A stretch of 64,000 nucleotides of DNA from Azospirillum melinis (GTDB lineage Bacteria > Pseudomonadota > Alphaproteobacteria > Azospirillales > Azospirillaceae): positions 124,001 to 188,000 of the forward strand of contig NZ_WHOS01000002.1 in assembly GCF_013340935.1 (NCBI RefSeq), in the 5' to 3' direction. Under the pieces are notes generated by a model. The model was not told the DNA's origin, searched no databases, and saw only the letters and a program-made list of their open reading frames with translations. Shown piece by piece: positions 52,925-61,972 of this stretch. Position 1 is the stretch's first letter. Each line of letters starts with the position of its first letter. A program made the position numbers and the translations under genes.

Positions 52925-55222
52925 ATGCGACAGACCACGTCCCCCCATGGACTGAGACCCCTTCTGGCAGGTGCCGCCGCCACCGCCAGCCTTGCCATGA
53001 CCTTCGCTTTGCCGGCGACGGCCGATGCGCAGGCCACCGGCACGGGATCGGGAACTCCGGGGACCGGTCCGACGCCGCAACGGTCCTCCGGCGACGCCTT
53101 GCAGCTCGATTCGATCAAGGTCGATGCCGCAGCACCGCAGACCGGCAACGTCAACACCGCCCCGACCGGCGTGTCCCGCCTGCCCGACACGGTCAAGGAC
53201 ACGCCCCGCGTCGTCAACGTCGTGCCGCAGGAGATCATCGAGCAGCAGCGCGCCACATCGCTGGAGCAGGCGCTGCGCAACGTGCCGGGAATCACCATTT
53301 CGACCGGCGAGGGCAACGGCGGCCAGAACGGCGACCAGTTCCGCATCCGCGGCCTGACCGCGCGCGGCGACATCTACACCGACGGGCTGAAGGATTTCGG
53401 CGTCTACACCCACGACGTCTTCAACACCGAGACGGTGCAGGTCTTCAAGGGCCCGTCGGGCAACGGCTTCGGCGTCGGCAATTCCGGCGGCGTCATCAAC
53501 CAGGGCACCAAGAAGGCGTCGCTGGTGCAGAAGGCCAAGGTGGAGCAGTCGGTGGGCAGCGGCCCGACCTATCGCACCACGGTCGACGTGAACCAGCCGC
53601 TGAGCGACACCGCGGCGCTGCGGGTGAATGGCCTCTACCACACCCAGAACGTTCCCGGCCGCGACGATGTGGATGCCGACCGCCGCGGCATCGCCGCCGA
53701 CCTGGGCCTCGGCCTCGGCACGCCGACCACCTGGCATCTGAACTATGCCTTCCTGAAGGGCGAGAAGACGCCCGACATGGGGCAGCCGATGGTGCAGGGG
53801 CGCGACGGCATCTTCCGTCCGGCGGCGGAGTACGGCCTCAGCCGTTCGACCTCCTATGTCCGCACCCTCGACCGCGACGACACCGAAAACCACATCCTGA
53901 CCTCGTCCTTCGCGCATGAGGTGAACAAGGCGCTGTCGGTCTACAATGACTCCCGCTTCAGCCATTACGAGCGCAACATCGCCGCCACCACCCCGTCGCC
54001 CCTCAGCGGCGCCGCGGCGACCCAGTTCCTGGCCGGCCGCGATGTGGCGCTGAGCTATGGCGCCGGCGGCGGCATGGCGTTCAAGCAGCAGGGTTTCGGC
54101 GTTCAGAACGTCACCGGCGCCAAGGTCGACGGCGATCTGTTCGGGCTGCGCCATTCCCTGAACGGCGGCCTCGACGTCAGTTATCAGCGCGACAAGCGCG
54201 AGACCGGCACCTGGGTCAACCGGGTCAACAACCAGACGGTCCGCAACCCGACGCGCAACTACTCCGCCAACACCGCCATCATCTATCCGGAAAGCGGCGG
54301 CCGCGAGGCCAGCGTGACCAACGCCGGCCTGTTCGTGACCGACCGCATGTGGCTGTTCGACACGCTGTCGGTCCAGGGCGGCCTGCGCTGGGACTATTTC
54401 CGCACCAGCTTCGGCTCCGCCTCTCCGACCATTGCCGGCGGGCAGGCTTCCGACCGCACCTGGAGCCCGTCGGTCAGCCTGATCTATGAACCGACCAAGG
54501 AGTCGTCGGTCTACGCCTCCTACTCGCGCTCCTACAAGCCCATCGGCACCGACATCGCCGCCGCGGTCACCAACGGCACGGCGGAGACGCCGAACGGCGC
54601 CCGCAGCTTCGATCCGGAACAGACCGACCTGTACGAGATCGGCGGCAAGGCCGACTTCCTGAACGGCCGGCTGGGCGTCAGCGGTGCCATCTTCCAGGCG
54701 GAAAAGACCAACACCTATTCGGTCGATCCGGCCACCGGCACCGTCACCGACGGCTTCTCCGAAGCCGGGCTGGGTGTCCGCATCCGCGGTTTCGAGGCCA
54801 GCATCAGCGGCAAGCTGACGGAAGGCTGGAGCGTCTACACCAACTACGCCTATCTCACCGGCAAGGTGACGGAGTCGCGCACCAACGCGGCGCTGGTCGG
54901 CCATGCCGCCCCCAACGTGCCGAAGCACAATGGCAGCCTGTGGACGACCTACGAGTTCGATGCCGGCAGCGTCGGCAAGTTCACGGTTGGCGGCGGCATG
55001 CAGGTGGCGTCGGAATACTGGACGGACAGCGCGAACACCGGCCGCCTGCCCTACACCTTCTCGGCGGATGCGCTGGTGTCCTACGAGTTCCGCAACGTCT
55101 CGGTGGCGCTGAACGGCTACAACCTGACCGACCACCGCAATTACACCTCCGCCTTCAACGCCAGCCGCGCCGTGCCCGCCTCGGGCCGCACGGTCATGCT
55201 GACCGCCGGGCTGACATTCTGA
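52925..55222 (+). CDS. TonB-dependent siderophore receptor (Fiu/PiuA-like)
   Basis: A 765-residue outer-membrane receptor. It has a Sec signal peptide (cleavage near Ala-Asp-Ala-Gln-Ala, 33-37) and a plug domain (about 70-200, with Asp-Thr-Pro-Arg-Val-Val-Asn-Val-Val-Pro and Phe-Arg-Ile-Arg-Gly). A 22-strand-type barrel follows, ending in an aromatic C-terminal Phe. The Tyr-Thr-Asp-Gly-Leu-Lys-Asp segment is typical of catecholate receptors of the Fiu/PiuA branch. ATG 52925 follows GGGAGAGCTTG. The Fur box upstream and the PiuC gene downstream support a role in ferric-siderophore uptake under iron limitation. Confidence 0.92.
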   Translation: MRQTTSPHGLRPLLAGAAATASLAMTFALPATADAQATGTGSGTPGTGPTPQRSSGDALQLDSIKVDAAAPQTGNVNTAPTGVSRLPDTVKDTPRVVNVVPQEIIEQQRATSLEQALRNVPGITISTGEGNGGQNGDQFRIRGLTARGDIYTDGLKDFGVYTHDVFNTETVQVFKGPSGNGFGVGNSGGVINQGTKKASLVQKAKVEQSVGSGPTYRTTVDVNQPLSDTAALRVNGLYHTQNVPGRDDVDADRRGIAADLGLGLGTPTTWHLNYAFLKGEKTPDMGQPMVQGRDGIFRPAAEYGLSRSTSYVRTLDRDDTENHILTSSFAHEVNKALSVYNDSRFSHYERNIAATTPSPLSGAAATQFLAGRDVALSYGAGGGMAFKQQGFGVQNVTGAKVDGDLFGLRHSLNGGLDVSYQRDKRETGTWVNRVNNQTVRNPTRNYSANTAIIYPESGGREASVTNAGLFVTDRMWLFDTLSVQGGLRWDYFRTSFGSASPTIAGGQASDRTWSPSVSLIYEPTKESSVYASYSRSYKPIGTDIAAAVTNGTAETPNGARSFDPEQTDLYEIGGKADFLNGRLGVSGAIFQAEKTNTYSVDPATGTVTDGFSEAGLGVRIRGFEASISGKLTEGWSVYTNYAYLTGKVTESRTNAALVGHAAPNVPKHNGSLWTTYEFDAGSVGKFTVGGGMQVASEYWTDSANTGRLPYTFSADALVSYEFRNVSVALNGYNLTDHRNYTSAFNASRAVPASGRTVMLTAGLTF

Positions 55223-55249
55223 CCGGTCACCGCATCGCTTGAAAAACCG

Positions 55250-55280
55250 GCCGGACCGCTCCCGTCACGGGCGGTCCGGC
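55250..55280 (+). terminator. strong hairpin with T-rich tail between receptor and PiuC genes
   Basis: GCCGGACCG (55250-55258) pairs with CGGTCCGGC (55272-55280), with an inner CCCG-TCA-CGGG extension, and TTCTCTT follows. It could terminate or attenuate transcription after the receptor gene, so piuC and the later genes would be made in lower amounts. Confidence 0.5.
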
Positions 55281-55304
55281 TTCTCTTGTAAGAGGAACCA
55301 CCCC

Positions 55305-55991
55305 ATGCTCCTGCAGATCCCCGACATCCTCACCGCGGATGAGATCGCGCAGTGCCGCACGGTGCTGGAGGGATCGCCCTGGGTCGACGGGCGGGTCACC
55401 GCGGGCGACCAGGCGGCAGGCGCCAAGCGCAATCTGCAAATCCCGGAGGAGAGCGACACCGCGCGGGAGCTTGGCACCGTCATCCTGCGCGCGCTGGCCC
55501 GCAGCCCGGCCTTCAATTCCGCCGCCTTGCCGCTGCGCGTGCTGCCGCCGATGTTCAACCGCTACGACCACGCCATGACCTACGGCTATCACGTCGACAA
55601 CAGCATCCGCACGATCCCCGGAACCGGCGGCATGCGCATGCGGGCCGACGTGTCGACCACCATCTTCCTCAGCGATCCCGAGGAGTACGAGGGCGGCGAG
55701 CTGATCGTCGAGGACACCTACGGTACCCGGTCGGTCAAGCTGCCGGCGGGGCACGCGGTGGTCTATCCGTCCAGCAGCCTGCATCAGGTCAGCCCGGTGA
55801 CGCGCGGATCGCGCTGGGCCTCCTTCTTCTTCACCCAGTCGATGGTGCGCGACGACGGGCTGCGCACCATGCTCTACGACCTCGACATGGCGATCATCGA
55901 ACTGCGGCAGGAACTGGGCGACGGCCACCACGCCGTCCTGTCGCTGGTCAACCATTACCACAACCTGCTGCGCCGCTGGGCGGAGGTGTGA
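55305..55991 (+). CDS. piuC: Fe(II)/2-oxoglutarate-dependent PKHD-type hydroxylase PiuC
   Basis: A 228-residue 2-oxoglutarate dioxygenase of the YbiX/PiuC family. The iron facial triad is H96-x-D98 (Tyr-Gly-Tyr-His-Val-Asp) and H160 (Ser-Leu-His-Gln-Val), with R167 or R170 for 2-oxoglutarate. It starts at ATG 55305 with AGAGGAA upstream, 82 bases after the receptor. PiuC is regularly encoded beside Fiu/PiuA-type receptors and is iron-regulated. Its natural substrate is not firmly known to me. Its stop is followed 11 bases later by the Sel1 gene. Confidence 0.92.
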   Translation: MLLQIPDILTADEIAQCRTVLEGSPWVDGRVTAGDQAAGAKRNLQIPEESDTARELGTVILRALARSPAFNSAALPLRVLPPMFNRYDHAMTYGYHVDNSIRTIPGTGGMRMRADVSTTIFLSDPEEYEGGELIVEDTYGTRSVKLPAGHAVVYPSSSLHQVSPVTRGSRWASFFFTQSMVRDDGLRTMLYDLDMAIIELRQELGDGHHAVLSLVNHYHNLLRRWAEV

Positions 55992-56002
55992 GGACGGTTC
56001 CG

Positions 56003-56665
56003 ATGCGCTCCACCTCCCGCGGCATCAGCCCGGCGGATACCCTGCTGGCGCTCGGCCAGTCCTGCCTCGACCGCGGCGAGGGCGGGCAGGCCTTCGCCTG
56101 GTTCCGCAGCGCCGCCCGCGGCGGCGACGCCCGTGCCATCAACCTGCTCGGCCGCTGCCATGAACATGGCTGGGGCGTTCCCGCCGATCCCATCGAGGCG
56201 GCGGCCCATTACCGCAAGGCGGCCGATCTCGGCGACGGCTGGGCGATGTTCAATCTGGCCGACCTCCATTGCCGCGGGATCGGCGTCGCCGGGGATGACG
56301 AGGCCGCCTATCGGCTCTATGCCGCCTCCGCCGCCAAGGGCAATGCCAAGGCGTTGAACATGCTGGGTCTGTTCCACGAGAGCGGGCGCGCGGTGCCGGC
56401 CGACGAGGCCGCGGCGCGCGCCCTGTTCAAGGCGGCCGCGGAGGGCGGCGATTGCTGGGGCCGCTTCAACCATGCCCGCCTGCTGATCGGGGACGGGGCG
56501 AGGGAGGAGGCGCTGCGCTGGTTCCGCTTCGCGCTCGACAGCGGCTTTCCCGACTTCTACCGCAGCATGGCGGCGGCCCTTGCCCCGCATCCCGATCCGC
56601 AGATCCAGGCGCTGGCCGCCGAGGCCCTGAGGTTGGCCGAAAGCCGGAAGGAGGATTGCCGATGA
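56003..56665 (+). CDS. Sel1-repeat protein of the PiuC locus
   Basis: A 220-residue all-helical protein with four to five Sel1/TPR-like repeats, each near 36 residues (for example Ala-Ile-Asn-Leu-Leu-Gly-Arg-Cys-His-Glu-His-Gly and Ala-Leu-Asn-Met-Leu-Gly-Leu-Phe-His-Glu-Ser-Gly). No signal peptide is seen, so it is probably cytoplasmic and binds proteins. ATG 56003 is preferred (GAGGA at 8 bases). A GTG at 55988 overlapping the piuC stop is possible. A Sel1 protein after piuC also occurs in Pseudomonas, which suggests a conserved partner role. Confidence 0.82.
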   Translation: MRSTSRGISPADTLLALGQSCLDRGEGGQAFAWFRSAARGGDARAINLLGRCHEHGWGVPADPIEAAAHYRKAADLGDGWAMFNLADLHCRGIGVAGDDEAAYRLYAASAAKGNAKALNMLGLFHESGRAVPADEAAARALFKAAAEGGDCWGRFNHARLLIGDGAREEALRWFRFALDSGFPDFYRSMAAALAPHPDPQIQALAAEALRLAESRKEDCR

Positions 56666-57741
56666 TCGTCCCGCCCGACACCGTGTCGCTGTCCGACTAT
56701 GAGCGGCATTTCAACGGCCGGATCGATCCGGCGACCCGCGCCTACATCGCCGGGGCCGGGGCCGACGGCATCACCCAGCGCGCCAACCGCGAGGCCTTCG
56801 ACTGCCTGCGCCTGATGCCGCGCGTCCTGCGCGACCTGTCCGGCGCCACCGCCCGGTCCGAACTGTTCGGGGAAGTGCTGGATTATCCCATCATCCTGGC
56901 GCCGATGGCCCATCACAGGTTGGTCCATCCCGACGGCGAACTGGCGACGGTGGAGGCCGCCGGCCTGACCCGCAGCTGGATGACCGTCAGCACCCAGGCC
57001 AGCGTCCGGGTGGACGAGATCGCCCGACGGGCGACGGCGCCCCTGTGGTTCCAGCTCTACAGCCAGCCGCGGCGGGAGGACACGCTGACCCTGGTGCGGC
57101 GGGCGGAGGATGCCGGCTGCAAGGCGCTGGTTCTGACGGTGGACGCGCCGGTGAACGGGATGCGCAACATGGAACAGCGTGCCGGCTTCCGCCTGCCGCC
57201 GACCATCGCCCCGGTGAATCTCGCCGGCCTCGCTCCCGAAGATTTCCGCCCGCCCCGCCCCGGCAGCCCGGTCTTCCAGGGCATGCTGCACGCCGCTCCG
57301 ACCTGGGACATGGTGGCGTGGCTGTGCAGCGAAACGGGCCTGCCCGTCCTGCTGAAGGGCATCCTCAATCCCGAGGATGTGGAGCCCGCCATCGCCGCCG
57401 GGGCCGGCGGCCTGATCGTCTCCAACCATGGCGGCCGGACGCTGGATACCCTGCCCGCCAGCATCGACGCTCTGCCGGCGGTGGCGGAACGGGCGGCTCG
57501 CCGTCTACCGGTCCTGATGGACGGCGGCATCCGCCGCGGCACCGACATCCTGAAGGCGCTGGCGCTGGGTGCCGACGCGGTGCTGGTGGGCCAGCCGGTG
57601 CTGCATGCGCTGGCCGTCGGCGGCATGGCCGGCGTCGCCCACATGCTGACCCTGCTGCAAACCGAGCTGGAGGTCGCCATGGCGCTCACCGGGCGGCCGA
57701 CCCTGCCGGACATCGACTGCTCGGTGATCTTCAGCACCTGA
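56662..57741 (+). CDS. FMN-dependent alpha-hydroxyacid oxidase/dehydrogenase
   Basis: A 359-residue TIM-barrel flavoenzyme of the lactate/glycolate oxidase family. Motifs are Gln-Leu-Tyr for FMN, Leu-Thr-Val-Asp-Ala-Pro, and the active-site His H256 in Ser-Asn-His-Gly-Gly-Arg. Asp-Gly-Gly-Ile-Arg-Arg-Gly follows for FMN phosphate. It oxidises a 2-hydroxy acid to the keto acid. The start overlaps the Sel1 stop by four bases with a strong GGAAGGAGG site, so it belongs to the iron-regulated operon. That is an unusual place for lactate oxidation; the substrate may be a siderophore-related or intracellular hydroxy acid. Confidence 0.85.
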   Translation: MIVPPDTVSLSDYERHFNGRIDPATRAYIAGAGADGITQRANREAFDCLRLMPRVLRDLSGATARSELFGEVLDYPIILAPMAHHRLVHPDGELATVEAAGLTRSWMTVSTQASVRVDEIARRATAPLWFQLYSQPRREDTLTLVRRAEDAGCKALVLTVDAPVNGMRNMEQRAGFRLPPTIAPVNLAGLAPEDFRPPRPGSPVFQGMLHAAPTWDMVAWLCSETGLPVLLKGILNPEDVEPAIAAGAGGLIVSNHGGRTLDTLPASIDALPAVAERAARRLPVLMDGGIRRGTDILKALALGADAVLVGQPVLHALAVGGMAGVAHMLTLLQTELEVAMALTGRPTLPDIDCSVIFST

Positions 57742-57762
57742 TCGCGGCGCTTGATCGCGTCG

Positions 57763-59439
57763 TCATGCCGCCCGAACATGGCGGAGGAATTCCTCCGCCT
57801 GATCGCGCAGGGACAGCGCCCGCCGGCCGAGGTCGGCGGCGGCGGCACGGACTTCGGAGGCCATCACGCCGGTCTCGTGCGCGGACTGCGAGACCTCCTC
57901 GATGTTGTGGGTGACCTCGGTCGTGCGGTCGGCGGCGCGCTGGACAGACTGGGCGATGTCGGCGGTGGTGGCGCTCTGGTGGTCGGCGGAGACGGCGATG
58001 CGGCCGACAAGGTCGCTGACCGACAGCACGGTGCGGCCGATCCCTTCGATGGCCTCCACCGCATGACCGGTCACCGCCTGGATTTCCGCCACTTGGCGGG
58101 CGATGTCGTCGGTGGCGCGCGCGGTCTGGTTGGCGAGCGTCTTCACCTCGCCGGCGACGACGGCGAAGCCCTTGCCGGCCTCCCCCGCCCGCGCCGCTTC
58201 GATGGTGGCGTTCAGCGCCAGCAGGTTGGTCTGGGCGGCGATGTCCTGGATCAGGGTCACCACCTCGCCGATCTTGCCGGCGGCGGCGGCCAGCCCGTCC
58301 ATTGTGTGGTTGGTGCGGGTCACCTCCTCCACCGCGCTGCGGACCATGCGGGCGGACTCCTCCACCTGCCGGCCGACCTCGCCGATGGAGCTGCTCATCT
58401 CCTCCGCGGCGCCGGCGACGGTGCGCACGTCGTCGCTGGCCTCGCCCGCCGCGGTGCTGACGGTGTGGGCGCGGACGCTGCCGGTCTCGGCGATGTCGTG
58501 CAGGCGCTGGGCGTTGGCCTGCAACTGCGTCGTGGTGGCGCTCAGCACGCCGACGACGCCCAGAAGCGAGCCTTCGAAAGACTGCGCCACCTCCTCCATC
58601 GCCGCACGGCGTTCCTGAACCGACCGCGCGCGCTCCGCCGCCTGGGCCTCATGCAACTGGGCGACCTCCAGCGCGTTGTCCTTGAACACGCCGAGCGCCC
58701 TGGCCATGCCGCCGATCTCGTCCTTGCGGTCCAGCGCCGGGATGGCGACCGACAGGTTGCCGCGCGCCAACTCCTCCATCGCGACGCGGATGCCGGACAG
58801 CGGCCGGAACATGCGCCGCGCCAGCAGCAGGCAGCCGGCGGCGACCAGCAGGGTCACGATGGCGCTGATGACCGCGATCATCGCCTGGGTATCGCGGATC
58901 GCCGCGAAGAATTCCGCCTTCGGAATGCCGACATAGAGGATGCCGACGACACGGCCGTCCGGCGCCTTGATCGGGTCGTAGGCGGTGTAGAAGGGCGTGC
59001 CCAGGATGTCGGCCTGCCCGCGATAGGGCACCCCGCGCCCCAACACCGCGTCGTAGACCGGCCCCTTCGCCAGCGTCGTGCCGACCGCGCGGCCGCCGTC
59101 CGGCTTCAGCACGTTGGTGGCGACGCGGCGGTCGCCCATGAACAGGGTTGCGGTGCCGCCGACCAGACGCTTGACCCGATCAACCGGCTCAAAGAAGTCG
59201 TTCAGGGCGCGCTCGCCGGCAAGCAGCTTGCCGTCATGCGCATCGAACGCCTGCCCATACTGGTTCAGCACGTCCCAGGCGACGCGCATGTTGGTTTCCT
59301 GCCGCTCCATCGCCACCCGGTCGGCATAGCTGGTCAGCAGAAATTCATTTACACCGAATGTAGAGAACGCAAGCAACAGCAGCCCGCCGCCACAGAGCAT
59401 CACAGTCTTGCCCGCAAGGGACAATGCCCTGATCGTCAT
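57763..59439 (-). CDS. methyl-accepting chemotaxis protein with periplasmic Cache-type sensor
   Basis: A 558-residue chemoreceptor. Helix 1 is at about 10-32, and a periplasmic domain of about 155 residues is of the single-Cache type ([11 protein letters not shown]). Helix 2 is near 185-207, then come HAMP (about 208-260) and a signalling domain with the hairpin-tip motif [16 protein letters not shown]. I use ATG 59439, preceded by GGGGGTTGGG. It is convergent with the hydroxyacid oxidase gene. The ligand is unknown; small organic acids are common for this sensor type. Confidence 0.9.
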   Translation of the reverse strand: MTIRALSLAGKTVMLCGGGLLLLAFSTFGVNEFLLTSYADRVAMERQETNMRVAWDVLNQYGQAFDAHDGKLLAGERALNDFFEPVDRVKRLVGGTATLFMGDRRVATNVLKPDGGRAVGTTLAKGPVYDAVLGRGVPYRGQADILGTPFYTAYDPIKAPDGRVVGILYVGIPKAEFFAAIRDTQAMIAVISAIVTLLVAAGCLLLARRMFRPLSGIRVAMEELARGNLSVAIPALDRKDEIGGMARALGVFKDNALEVAQLHEAQAAERARSVQERRAAMEEVAQSFEGSLLGVVGVLSATTTQLQANAQRLHDIAETGSVRAHTVSTAAGEASDDVRTVAGAAEEMSSSIGEVGRQVEESARMVRSAVEEVTRTNHTMDGLAAAAGKIGEVVTLIQDIAAQTNLLALNATIEAARAGEAGKGFAVVAGEVKTLANQTARATDDIARQVAEIQAVTGHAVEAIEGIGRTVLSVSDLVGRIAVSADHQSATTADIAQSVQRAADRTTEVTHNIEEVSQSAHETGVMASEVRAAAADLGRRALSLRDQAEEFLRHVRAA

Positions 59440-59807
59440 ACCCAACCCCCGATTTAATTCCGCCAACGGCGCCTTGTTCTTCTTTTGCGGCGCATGCCCT
59501 TTCCGGCACCCATGTCAGGCAGGAAAAACGGGAGAATGCTTAAGAAATAGTTAGAATAAATTCCTGTTTTTGCTTCGGGCAATTGTCTCAGTCATACGGA
59601 TTGATCGAAGGGCAACGATCACTTCGAAAGCTTCGTTCAACGAATTGGCTACCGCTGCGCCATCGTTGCCGGCCGAGGCGGTTGATGGGGAGGATTCCGT
59701 CGCCGGCCATCGCCGTGACAGTCCGTGACGACGGATCTATGGAAATAGTCATATGACCAAATCCGACACGCCATGGAGGTTCACAGGCGAAGGCTGACAG
59801 TTGCCCT
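59440..59807. other. intergenic region without a recognised gene
   Basis: 368 bases between the chemoreceptor start and the end of the FixJ-type regulator. It is less GC-rich near 59525-59580 (for example TTAAGAAATAGTTAGAATAA), where a minus-strand promoter for the chemoreceptor may lie, but I cannot place hexamers with confidence. Short dyads CGAA-AGC-TTCG and CGTT-C-AACG lie near 59625-59642. Nothing else was recognised. Confidence 0.5.
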
Positions 59808-60452
59808 CTATTGGGTCCGGCCGGTCGCGGTCAGGCTGTCGACGATGCGGACCAGTTCCACGACGGAGCGGGCCTCCATCTTGCGCATGGCCTGACCGCG
59901 GTGCAGCTTCACCGTCGCCTCGCTGAGCCCGAGATCGTCGGCGATCTGCTTGTTGCGCAGGCCGGAGACCACCATCAACGTGATCTCGCGTTCGCGCGGG
60001 GTCAGCGTGTCGAAGCGGGTGCGCTGGGTGGTCAGGCTGCGTTCCTGGCAACGGCGCTCGCCATGGGCGGCGATGGCGGCATGGATGGCGTCCAGAAGCT
60101 CCTGGTGATGCACGGGCTTGGTCAGGAACTCGAAGGCTCCGGCCTTCATGGCACGCACCGACATCGGCACGTCGGCATGGCCGCTGATGAAGATCACCGG
60201 CAGGCTGTTGCCGGAACGCGCGAGTTCCGCTTGGAAATCCAGGCCGCTGCGCCCCGGCAAACGCACGTCCAGCACCATGCAGCCGACGTCGATGGCCGGC
60301 CGCTGGTCGACATACTGCTGGACCGAGCCGTAACTCCTGACCTGCAGGCCGACGGAATCGAGCAGCCCTTCCAACGCCTCGCGGACGGCTTCGTCGTCGT
60401 CGATGATGACGACGGTTTCGGGCGCCGCCACGGCCTCCGCCTTCCTCACCAT
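59808..60452 (-). CDS. FixJ/NarL-type two-component response regulator
   Basis: A 214-residue regulator with a receiver domain (about 14-125) whose phospho-acceptor is D62 in Val-Leu-Asp-Val-Arg-Leu-Pro-Gly and whose conserved Lys is in Leu-Thr-Lys-Pro. It is joined to a LuxR-type helix-turn-helix (about 145-205, Leu-Thr-Pro-Arg-Glu-Arg-Glu). ATG 60452 overlaps the stop of the kinase gene as TGATG, with GGAGG 6 bases upstream. The FixJ-type receiver and coupling to the REC-PAS kinase identify a cognate pair that controls transcription. Confidence 0.9.
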   Translation of the reverse strand: MVRKAEAVAAPETVVIIDDDEAVREALEGLLDSVGLQVRSYGSVQQYVDQRPAIDVGCMVLDVRLPGRSGLDFQAELARSGNSLPVIFISGHADVPMSVRAMKAGAFEFLTKPVHHQELLDAIHAAIAAHGERRCQERSLTTQRTRFDTLTPREREITLMVVSGLRNKQIADDLGLSEATVKLHRGQAMRKMEARSVVELVRIVDSLTATGRTQ

Positions 60453-61972
60453 CACTTTCCTCCGGGCGATACGGGCAGCACGAATTCGAACACGCTCCCG
60501 CCCGACGTGCCGGGCGTCGCGGTCAGCCGTCCGCCATGCAGTTCGACAATCGACCGGCTGATCGACAGGCCCATGCCCAGCCCGTCGGGCTTGGTGGTGT
60601 AGAGTGCGCGGAAGATGGCGTCGATGTCGGTTTCGACGATGCCCGGCCCGCTGTCCTCGACCCGGACGCGGAGCCAGCCGTCATCGCTGCCGGTGACGAT
60701 GCGCAGGCGCCGTTCGGGCAGATCGTCGGCGGACATCGCCTCGATGGCGTTCATCACCAGATTCAGGACGAGCTGCTGCAACTGCACCCGGTCGCCATGA
60801 ACCCAGGGCGGACCGGCCTGCAGATCGGTTTCCACCGTGATGCGGGCGCGGCGCAGTTCCGCCCGCACCAGTTCCAGCGTGTCGGCCGTCAGCGCGCTGA
60901 TGTCGACCCAGCCGGGATCGACCGGAGTCCGGCGGGCCAGCGCGCGGATGCTGCGCACCACGTCGCCGGCCCGCTGGGCGTCGCGCACGATCCGCTCCAC
61001 CACCATGCGGGTCTTGTCGAGGTCGGGCTGAGGCTGCGACAGGTGCTGGAGGCAGGTTCCGGCATTGGTGACAATCGCCATCAGCGGCTGGTTCACCTCA
61101 TGCGCGACGGCGGCGGCCAGCTCTCCCATCATGGTCAGCCGGCCGATATGGGCGAGATCGGCCTGGGCCGTGCGCAGGGCCTCTGCGATCCGGCGGCGCT
61201 GGGTCAGATCGCGGAAAACCAGGATCGATCCGACGAGATCCCCACGGTCGTCGATGATGGCGGAGCAACGCTCCTCGACGACGATCCCAGCCGGCAAAGC
61301 GCCCGCATCCCCGCCGCGCGGCAGCAGGCGGGATTGCCGTTCCGGCGGGGCGAAGTCGCCGCTGCGCAGGACGACGGCGGAGAAATCCTCCAACGGCTGC
61401 TGCGTTTCCTCGTCGACCACGACGAAGACGGCGGACAGCGGCTGGCCGGCGGCGTCCGCGGCGGTCCAGCCGCTCATCGTCTCCGCCGCGCGGTTCATGA
61501 AATCGACCCGGCCGTCGCGGTTGCACAGGATGACGCCGTCGCGGATGCTGGCCAGCGTCGCGGCATAGCGCCGCTCGCTGAGGCGCAGCCTGGTGTCGCT
61601 GGCATGCTTGTACAGCGCCATCTGGATCACGGTGCGCATCTGCGGCTCTTCGAAGGGCTTCAGCAGATAGCCGAAGGGCTCCGTCAGGCTGGCGCGATGC
61701 ACGATCTCGTCGTTGGCATAGGCGGTCAGGAAGACGATGGGGATGCGGTGGGCGTCGCGGATCCGGCGCGCCGCCTCGATCCCGTCCATCTCCCCTTCCA
61801 GGCGGATGTCCATCAGGACGAGATCGGGCTGCTGGCTGCACGCCATCCGGACGGCATCCTCGCCGCTGGCAGACATGCCGACCACCACATGGCCCATGCG
61901 GGACAGTTGATGCTGAATATCGCGCGCAACGATGCGGTCGTCTTCGACGATCAGAATGCGTGCCGCGATCAT
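60452..61972 (-). CDS. sensor histidine kinase with N-terminal receiver (REC-PAS-HisKA-HATPase)
   Basis: A 506-residue soluble kinase. The N-terminal receiver (1-120) has D55 in Leu-Met-Asp-Ile-Arg, a PAS domain spans about 130-258, and the phospho-acceptor is H291 in Val-Ala-His-Glu-Val-Asn-Gln-Pro. A HATPase with Asp-Ser-Gly-Pro-Gly-Ile and Gly-Leu-Gly-Met-Gly-Leu is at about 380-505. The His-Glu-Val-Asn-Gln-Pro H-box is that of FixL-like kinases, which fits the FixJ-type partner downstream. Because its own N-terminus is a receiver, it may be switched by the large kinase gene upstream, with which it overlaps by four bases. Confidence 0.9.
   Translation of the reverse strand: MIAARILIVEDDRIVARDIQHQLSRMGHVVVGMSASGEDAVRMACSQQPDLVLMDIRLEGEMDGIEAARRIRDAHRIPIVFLTAYANDEIVHRASLTEPFGYLLKPFEEPQMRTVIQMALYKHASDTRLRLSERRYAATLASIRDGVILCNRDGRVDFMNRAAETMSGWTAADAAGQPLSAVFVVVDEETQQPLEDFSAVVLRSGDFAPPERQSRLLPRGGDAGALPAGIVVEERCSAIIDDRGDLVGSILVFRDLTQRRRIAEALRTAQADLAHIGRLTMMGELAAAVAHEVNQPLMAIVTNAGTCLQHLSQPQPDLDKTRMVVERIVRDAQRAGDVVRSIRALARRTPVDPGWVDISALTADTLELVRAELRRARITVETDLQAGPPWVHGDRVQLQQLVLNLVMNAIEAMSADDLPERRLRIVTGSDDGWLRVRVEDSGPGIVETDIDAIFRALYTTKPDGLGMGLSISRSIVELHGGRLTATPGTSGGSVFEFVLPVSPGGK

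Noticed and set aside
52838..55135. Long minus-strand open frame opposite the TonB receptor
   Set aside because: The plus strand encodes an unmistakable receptor with signal peptide, plug and terminal Phe. The antisense product shows only shadow composition.
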